Of a stretch of 64,000 nucleotides of DNA, positions 57,073 to 64,000 are shown in pieces. This DNA is from Syngnathus acus (Eukaryota; Chordata; Actinopteri; Syngnathiformes; Syngnathidae). A program made the position numbers and the translations under genes. Numbering within the stretch: the stretch's first letter is position 1; each line of letters opens with the position of its first letter. The stretch lies in the NCBI RefSeq assembly GCF_901709675.1, contig NC_051089.1, forward strand, positions 12,761,976-12,825,975. The letters are read 5' to 3'. A model generated the notes under the pieces. The model saw nothing but the letters and a program-made list of their open reading frames with translations. It had not been told where the DNA came from and made no database searches.

Positions 57073-57158
57073 GCCGGGGAGCCGTATATTATCCCAGCTG
57101 ATTTCGGACGGTGGACACCATGCCCAGGACTGGTTGCCAGTCAATCACAGCACAAGCT
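57073..57158 (+). repeat. fragment of the teleost dispersed repeat
   Basis: GAGCCGTATATTATCCCAGC, then GACTGGTTGCCAGTCAATCA, matches the central part of the element at 37150. Confidence 0.5.
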
Positions 57159-57676
57159 GCATAACTAATGGCATCTATGAACACCATAACTGAGTGTGAA
57201 CTCAGAAAGGACACATTACAGTACATCTTACAGTACAATTGCACATTTTATTTTATGGTATTTACATCTAGATATTTTAAACAATTCAGGACAGGGCACC
57301 TTTTGTTTAAAGCCACCTTCTTTTCAAATAACCAAAGTTTTGGAAAAGACATGAATAAAAAATTCAAAGCCAACACATTCATGGATTTTTTTTCTCCATA
57401 AAATTGATGTTCTCACTAACTGAAGTATAAACATGAGAACATAAAGTGTAATCATCATAATGCCAGAAGAGAACTGCTAATATTAACCAGTCTTGAATTG
57501 TGTTTAAAGGATGTTTTTCTGAAGATATTAATTCTGAAAATGGATCATGAGGGCGCATTTTAAACAATTTAACTGTGCGTCATTGCCCTGTCAAATTGTG
57601 AGGCAAGACTTCCTAAATGCTCTCTCCTCATAGCTCCCTGAAATATTGATGCCATATCAGTTTTTACTACAGTAAT
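57159..57676. other. non-coding stretch between repeat copies
   Basis: AT-rich, with nothing recognised. Confidence 0.35.
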
Positions 57677-58052
57677 TGTCATGTCTCGTCCCCAGTTTTG
57701 TGATGTGTATAGGTTGTCATCGTTTGTGTCTGTGTGCTCACCCCTCCCTTCCTGTGTGCCCTTGATTAGTGTAATCACACGCACTTGCCTCTAGTTACCT
57801 GTGTCGTATTTATGTTCTGTTTGCGTGTCACTCGCCGTCGGAGCATTGCATGAGATGTGGACAATGCATGGCTCACTGTCACGCGGTTTGCGTGGTTCCT
57901 GTCTTTTGTTTCACGTCTTTGGCGAGCAGTCCTGTTAGTTTTGTTGTTTAGTCACGTCAGTTTGCCGGGTTTGTCTTTTGAGTTCCCTGCAATAAACCCT
58001 GGTCCAAGCTGCACTTGGTCGTCCTCGCTCCATCCACACTCCGCCCCTGACA
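57677..58052 (+). mobile_element. solo-LTR-like insertion, copy 2
   Basis: This 376-bp block is nearly identical to copy 1 and in the same orientation, beginning TGTCATGTCTCGTCCCCAGT and ending CCGCCCCTGACA. The flanks GTAAT (57672-57676) and GGAAT (58053-58057) differ at one base, consistent with an aged 5-bp target duplication. Confidence 0.75.
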
Positions 58053-61000
58053 GGAATAAAACAAATCAAAAGTTAAGGGAAATAAAATCCTGTGATAAAC
58101 CTGCCGATTGGTGTGCTTTGATAATCTATTAAATAACAGGACTTTGAAAGACACTCCTAAACATGCCAGCGAAATATTTCTCATCTTTAATCAATATACA
58201 TTGTTAATGGAAATTTATATTATATTTCCATGTACAACCTTGTGCTGAGACAAGATTAAAATTCTGAACAGATTAGCGGGACTCGTTACTTCATGATGTA
58301 GTTGGCCATATTTTTATCATAAACAAAATAAAAGGCTCAAACTACTTATTATATACTCTAAATCTTGTTAATTTGTGTGTTTAGAGGACATTAACAACAA
58401 ATAGGTCACTTGTACTAGATGAGTGGTCATTTCCATAGGTTTCTCATTTGAGGAGAGCTCAAGTTTATTTTCTGAAAGCGTTTCTTACATATTGTTCCTA
58501 TGTCGAGGACCTTTCATGCAATTATAGTCTCATTAAGTCTCATTCATTTGATTTAACCTTTGCTGAATGGTACCTCACGTTGCCAGGGGAGCCTTGTAGA
58601 CAAAAGACCCTGCATGTGTTTAGAATGGTGCCAGAAGGAGGCCAAAGAAGCAGCAGCAAAAGCTCTGATTCCATGGCAGTCCCCAGAGTATTGATTTCAA
58701 TGAACCCAGCTTGTGGGAGCCATGTCAGGGGACATGCTTGCACAAGGAAGCCAAGCATCTGCTGCAGCAAGATAGCCTTTCACTGCATTACTGTGTAGGG
58801 ACATTTGTTTTTGAGTGTAGGATGATCAGATTTATAGCTTGCTTTTGTGTTTGTCTTTTTATGTTTTTTTCTTTTAGTCTAAGAATGATATCAGTTGTCA
58901 GATGTAGGTGAGTTATAGCTGATACAATCACTGTGGAATGGAATATTCAAAAGAAATGTGATTCTGCTAAAGTTCGTTTTCAATTCATCTTTTATGGTGA
59001 ACTATGCAGTCTGCTTAACAATTGATATCAATTTGTTTTGAATACAGCAATGCCAAGTTGATTTAGTTTTAACAGTTTGATTTGAATATAACAATGAGAG
59101 TTGAATCACTTTCGAGAGAGTTGGAGTCACAAATCCCGAAGGCACTCCGGGCATCGTCCCCAGCAACAGGCGGCACCTGCACCGACCGATCACACACCTA
59201 ATCGTCTCCCATGCTGGCCTCCTGTAGCTTGACCATTTTCTTATAGAGTTTGCTCCTCTCAGCTTATTTTAATGGTGCAACCCCATGAGGGTCAACGTTG
59301 GGTGGAAATAGGAAATCTGTGCCCGGTGTGCCCTCAAGACTGCAAGTCCCTCTCATTTATGTATTATTCAACATTCCACAGCATTGTTTATGTATTTCGG
59401 TATCAGGGTTTGACAACAGCGTTGAAGAGTTTTTGTAACATTTGCACATATCAGCAGCACAGGCACCAGCCTGTATTGTAGCCACAATACATAAGATTTC
59501 TCTTCCAGTATTTCACACCAGCCACTGGTAGCATGTCCTGCTTATTTGCAGGTGTTCAAATATCTTCTAAGTCCAAGGTTATTTTGTCTCAGTCTGAATA
59601 TATTATGTATGTGTTTCCCCAGTTTGGCTTTTGATTTTTTTTCTTCAATACAGAACTTCTGTATTGAAGGTGCGTGTACCATTCCTTCAGCCATGACGCT
59701 GCCACATACATTTACTCTATCGCCATAAATGTTGATGGCTAGGCTATAGGTCTTAAGATTTTTGACAGAATAGGTTTTGATTCAGACTGTACTGGAGGCG
59801 ACAAAGTTGCTCCAGCTTGCGCTCGCTTTCCCACCGGTATATGTGGAAAGATTATCCTCCGCACAGACTGAAAACATTAATCTCGAATAGGACTGATCAA
59901 GGGAGACTTTCTTTACTGGCAATAATCGAAATAGAGACGGAAAGAATTTCGAAGCTCAACGAAGAAAGGGGGTTCTTAGGAAAAAAACTGAGGTTGTTGT
60001 TTTGAGGGAGAGGTGAACGCATGTAGCTTTATATAGCTACTTAAGCAATAATAAACCCATTGGTGATTTAATACTGCTCTAGCAGTGTCAATCAGCATAA
60101 TGAACTCTGTAAAATGGAGGATGTTTTAAATTCTATATTAGGTTTCATTAGATTGTGTAGGTGTTCCAAAATAGAGTATCTGATGAATACATATGTAATA
60201 TTATATTCAATTTACATTGTGTGCTTTATTAAAATACTTTTTTGCTTTTAATTGGATTCTGCAATTACATAGCACATCAAAGTAAATGAATCAATATGCG
60301 TTTATTTTATTCCAAAGCCAAAATAATAACTAAAAGCTAGTACTGTCCACATGTAATTATGTGATTATCATGTTTTTCTTCCCGAAAGCCGATCTCTTGA
60401 AGAAAATGGGTTCCGGGCGGCTATTTGGTATTCACCACAAACAAGACGTACCCAATCTGCCTGCCCTTCACTGAATATGTAAGTGACCTGAAAAAGCCCC
60501 CCTCTCTCAGCTCTCGAGCAGCAATGGTACTGCTTGAAATTCCAACTAGACGTTGGTCCCTCAGGATGAGCTTTATGCAGTGTAAATCCACAGAGCTTCG
60601 TCTGTCATTCTGCTGTACTGGCTGCTTTGTCAGAGGGCTCTTTAATCAAAGAGACACCATGAAATATATCGCAGTCGGCCATATGTATGCACATTTGATA
60701 TACCGCTTTACAGCAGAGGCCAAGATAACATAACATAACCTTTGGATCATACACATGCACATACCGCAGATACAAAGAACTCACCCAAATAAACACACAT
60801 AGCGTTTTATTCCTTACAGTCATTGTTGTTGTTTTGACCAACACAATAACCTTTGGTAAATATGCATGCATACAGGCAAATGCAAAAAAACATTCACTCA
60901 ATTTACGCTGAATATATTATCCCTTTATTGGCACTCTGAAAAAGTGGTCAGCACAGCGGCAACCCACTTCTGAGATTGGAGGTTAGGAGGGTTTTTTTTT

Positions 61001-61487
61001 TGTTTCACCATGAATTCACTCATTTAATATGTATAACTAAATGCAAAGTTGGAAGTTCTTTGCAATGATCGACACAAGGAATAAAGATAATACTGTAATT
61101 GTATCAGTGCTATCTTGCTTTCAAGTGCAATTGTTTCTCAACAACGCAAGCCTGCCACACGCCACATGATTGGACCAGCTTGGACCTAAACATGGCAAAA
61201 AAAAAGATAGTTGGAAGAGGTCGGAAACGAGAACAAACAAAATAGTTGTACCTGACATAGTATGTACAATATTAGCTACACCCCCCTAGCGTTTGCTATT
61301 CAACCCATATGAAATTATGAATATGATTAAACAGTGCTCTAAAACACAATTTATAAACATCATAAAGTCGCACAGGATTCCATTTGGTGGAGGACGACGG
61401 GGCGTTCTATCCTGTGTCTTTTTCTTTCTCCCAGGCCCTGTGCAAAGCATGACCATTAATGCTTGACCAGCACCTCACCATCTACTC
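58053..61487. other. gene-poor stretch
   Basis: No gene is recognised. The parts at about 58600-58790 and 60500-60700 are less AT-rich and free of known repeats, so they are candidates for conserved non-coding sequence. Confidence 0.3.
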
Positions 61488-61613
61488 ACCTGGCATTATT
61501 TTGCTGTGAATCATACAGGAACTCACCTCCAAGCATTATTTTGACGTGATGCGCGCAAGAACTTGCCACCTAGCATTATTTTGCAGTGAATGGCCCAAGA
61601 ACCTGGCCGAGAC
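61488..61613 (+). repeat. 40-bp tandem minisatellite, three copies
   Basis: GCATTATTTTG recurs at 61493, 61533 and 61573, an exact 40-base period. Each unit continues with a GTGA-type core and CAAGAACT/CAGGAACT before a CACC-type end. The copies are diverged from one another. Confidence 0.8.
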
Positions 61614-62916
61614 TGGGGTAATCGATTCCAAGAAATGATATAATTTTTGTCTTGTCTTGGCTCGTGAACCAAAATGTCCATACATTTTAGCCCAGTCTTA
61701 ACTCAATGAATTTTCATCAGTGGTTGAGTAGAAGCAACTGTGGTTAAATTGTGGCGGGATTGTTACTTTCTGGACCTGGATTTGTAGATGCCCACAACAC
61801 ATGTAAACAACTGCATGACTTTTTACAACAAGCAGTGGCAAACATGTACAGTAAATACTATAGGTAAACACATTAGTTGACTTTTACTGAAAAATACACC
61901 TTTAAACAATACATTTTACTATACTGTAGATAGAAGGAAAATATTGCAATACAGAAAAAATATCTTATTGTTTGGAACTACATAAAAGCATTTACAGGAT
62001 TGTTACTGCCCATTGTTGAGATACTGCATTAAGCCTTTGGAACATCTGGCAGACTGGCGTAATCTGTAGAACAACTGGCCACCACCATGAAAAAGTGAAT
62101 TGAGAGTTGCTTAGCCAAGTACAGACACTGCCCAGGTATAAAATAATCATGACCGTAACAAAACAGCAATGACAGGTGACCTGAGACAAGCCTGAAATGT
62201 AATTACTGACAAAGATATCTTATGCTTCAAGGTCCTTACACAGACCACATCTCTGTACCTCTTTTATATACTATATGTTTTTTTTTTTAATAACACAGTG
62301 CAGTTAGCTGGCTTTTCTGTAACTGTGCATGTCCCAAACTGTCAGGTGGTTTTTGAATCGTGATTAACAGAGTTTAGTTTTTCGTTACTCCTATCTCACC
62401 GTACACGAGTAGCACTGCTGTTCCAATTTCTACAGACCGAGACCTTCCAAAAACCACTGACAACCGTAATAATGCTAATGCCGCCCAAATTCCACATCCA
62501 CCATAGGATTAACATAAGCTTCAGATGGTACTGGGACATCTTTATCCTTACTCAGTGCCCTTAATCATTTAGCACGCCAAAAATTCAGTAGCCTGCAGCT
62601 GGTGGCTGGATATCTGGTGACTCTCAGCTCCAGCAAGCAGAGTAACCGATTGACAAAAATTATGCACAACATACTTTTGGATTAAAAAAGAATTTTAGTT
62701 ACAACTGAAATATACGTATAACTAAAGACTAATTACCTGATGTTATAAAATTATATCAAGATATTCTACAAGATAATCAATTTAAAATTCTGATGCTTTA
62801 TTTCGAGCTGCGCCTGTCCATTTTGTTGCTGTAGAACCTGAATTTTCCCATTGCAACAAAGACTATTTTCTTTTTGTTTCACTTTATATTCTGTAGAAAA
62901 TCTATATAGCATAGTC
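61614..62916. other. non-coding stretch
   Basis: No gene. TTTCTGGACCTGGATTTG (near 61768) also occurs near 27923, a possible trace of a dispersed repeat. Confidence 0.3.
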
Positions 62917-63241
62917 CACAGGTGTCAAACTCAAGGCCCGGCCGGGTGCCAGATACGGCCCGCCACGTCATTTAATGTGGCCCGTGAAGACAAATTGTGC
63001 ATCAAATTTGTGTGTCATTACTAGAATTGCAAATTGTCTTCACTTTTAATAACATCTTTTTTTTTAAATATTTGACCAGTTTTTACTCATCTGATCTGAA
63101 AACGAGTTATTTGTCAGTTTGTTTTGTAGCTTTGACTGTATATAATATGAGGTGCTCATACATTTACTTGGGTTGACAGTCATAACGAAAGAAGCTATGA
63201 CTACAATGCGGCCCGTGAAAAAAATTAGTTTGACACCCCTA
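62917..63241. mobile_element. hAT-type non-autonomous transposon (MITE)
   Basis: A 325-bp element has terminal inverted repeats CACAGGTGTCAAACTC at the left and AGTTTGACACCCCTA at the right, close to the canonical hAT end CAGGGGTGTCAAAC. Eight-base flanking repeats are GCATAGTC (62909-62916) and GCATAGTG (63242-63249), seven of eight identical, as expected for hAT target-site duplication. GGCCCG and CGGCCCG subterminal words face each other. It has no coding capacity. Confidence 0.8.
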
Positions 63242-63249
63242 GCATAGTG

Positions 63250-64000
63250 CGATTCAAATCCTGCGTCCTATTTCTGCAGTGTCAACTAGTGAAGCTAAAA
63301 AAAATGGTTTATTTCGACTCAACTCAATACGACACTTTTATAGGTCTGCTTCCTAAGGCGATCTCCTTCCTAGGCAGCAAAGTTGATTTCTCTTTATCAC
63401 ATTTAAATAGTAATTATACTTTAAATCCATATATTCTTTCCTTTGCTCATTAGTCTAATTTGACTGAAATCTAGACCTGGATAGCAGTGGTGAAAGGCAT
63501 AGAGTGTTAGCTGTATCCTTCCCCCTGTCCAGATGCTCAACCTTTCAGTCCTAAAGGGAGTCTGTCAGGGTGAAAATCGACTGAATGTCATGACGTTTGT
63601 TTTCCAGACTTCCTCTTTCACATCAAGAGCTTTGTTCATATTGATCTGGCTTTAGTCAACTTGTCTCTTTCTTCACACAGACAAATGACATGATTTTTCA
63701 GAATAATAACATAGCGAACATGATACACTTTCTCTTTGTTGTATACACAGTATTTCTAATATGTAATTAAATACTCTTTAATCCAGTCAGCCTCTGCTCT
63801 AATTGTACTGAGGAAAGGTAATCTGCAATTGATGACTCTTGAGCAGACCGCTTCATTAAAAGTATTATTTATTTTTTTAATGGATATGCTCCTTAATTCG
63901 TCGTATCAAAATAAAACACAAAAGAGGAAACCCTCAAGAACATATGTGGTTGGACGAAGTCGTAATTCATTGCACAGGAACAGAGGAAGTACCTCGAGGT
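63250..64000. other. right-edge non-coding stretch
   Basis: No recognisable gene or repeat up to the window edge. Confidence 0.3.

Noticed and set aside
55172-58052. One retrotransposon with two LTRs around a 2.1-kb interior
   Set aside because: Copy 1 has its own target duplication on both sides, and the interior carries no retroviral-type genes, so two separate solo insertions fit better.
1-64000. CRISPR arrays, operons, tRNA or rRNA genes
   Set aside because: No spaced direct-repeat array and no cloverleaf or rRNA landmark was found. The A and B boxes at 38318 belong to a SINE. Exon-intron structure shows this is animal nuclear DNA.

Overview
This window is vertebrate nuclear DNA, almost certainly from a percomorph teleost. 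The evidence is intron-containing C2H2 zinc-finger genes with a teleost-type N-terminal exon, an intact carbohydrate sulfotransferase gene closely matching vertebrate CHST1, and many copies of fish interspersed repeats. The form of the zinc-finger N-terminus and of the dispersed repeat family hints at a syngnathiform fish (pipefish or seahorse), but that is a weak inference. All exon boundaries and repeat matches were read by eye.

Layout. (1) At the left edge (about 148-680) is the last coding exon of a + strand gene whose C-terminus looks like a double-stranded-RNA-binding fold, possibly a dead end (dnd1)-like protein. (2) From 1.4 to 25.7 kb there is a cluster of eight apparently intact zinc-finger genes, labelled here znfA to znfH (A +, B -, C -, D to H +). 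Each has a short first coding exon, one phase-1 intron, and a second exon with an acidic, lysine-glutamate-rich linker followed by 6 to 10 tandem C2H2 fingers. Relics lie between them: a decayed finger array behind znfF, an orphan first exon between znfC and znfD, a half-copy of the linker fused to the end of znfA, and a scrap of a terminal finger behind znfE. Upstream regions share recognisable motifs, so promoters were copied along with the coding parts. (3) From 26.4 to 53.2 kb I see no convincing protein gene. There is one promoter-like, CCAAT/GC-box-rich block with a splice donor at 26.4-26.6 kb, plus transposon debris (LINE reverse transcriptase and 3' ends, a tRNA-derived SINE, a Tc1-like transposase scrap, hAT ends). 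(4) chst1 is intact on the - strand at 53.5-54.8 kb, with a 5' UTR intron and a probable non-coding exon near 56.4 kb. (5) From 55 to 64 kb there are two near-identical solo-LTR-like insertions, a 40-bp minisatellite, a hAT-type MITE with target-site duplications, and otherwise non-coding sequence.

How the parts relate. The zinc-finger proteins are predicted nuclear DNA-binding factors from a locally expanding family that grows and decays by tandem duplication and unequal exchange. chst1 is a Golgi enzyme for keratan-sulfate galactose 6-O-sulfation and is unrelated in function. The most unusual points are the hybrid end of znfA, the long ancestral-looking first exon kept only by znfC, the conserved non-canonical last finger, and the promoter motifs shared across the cluster.
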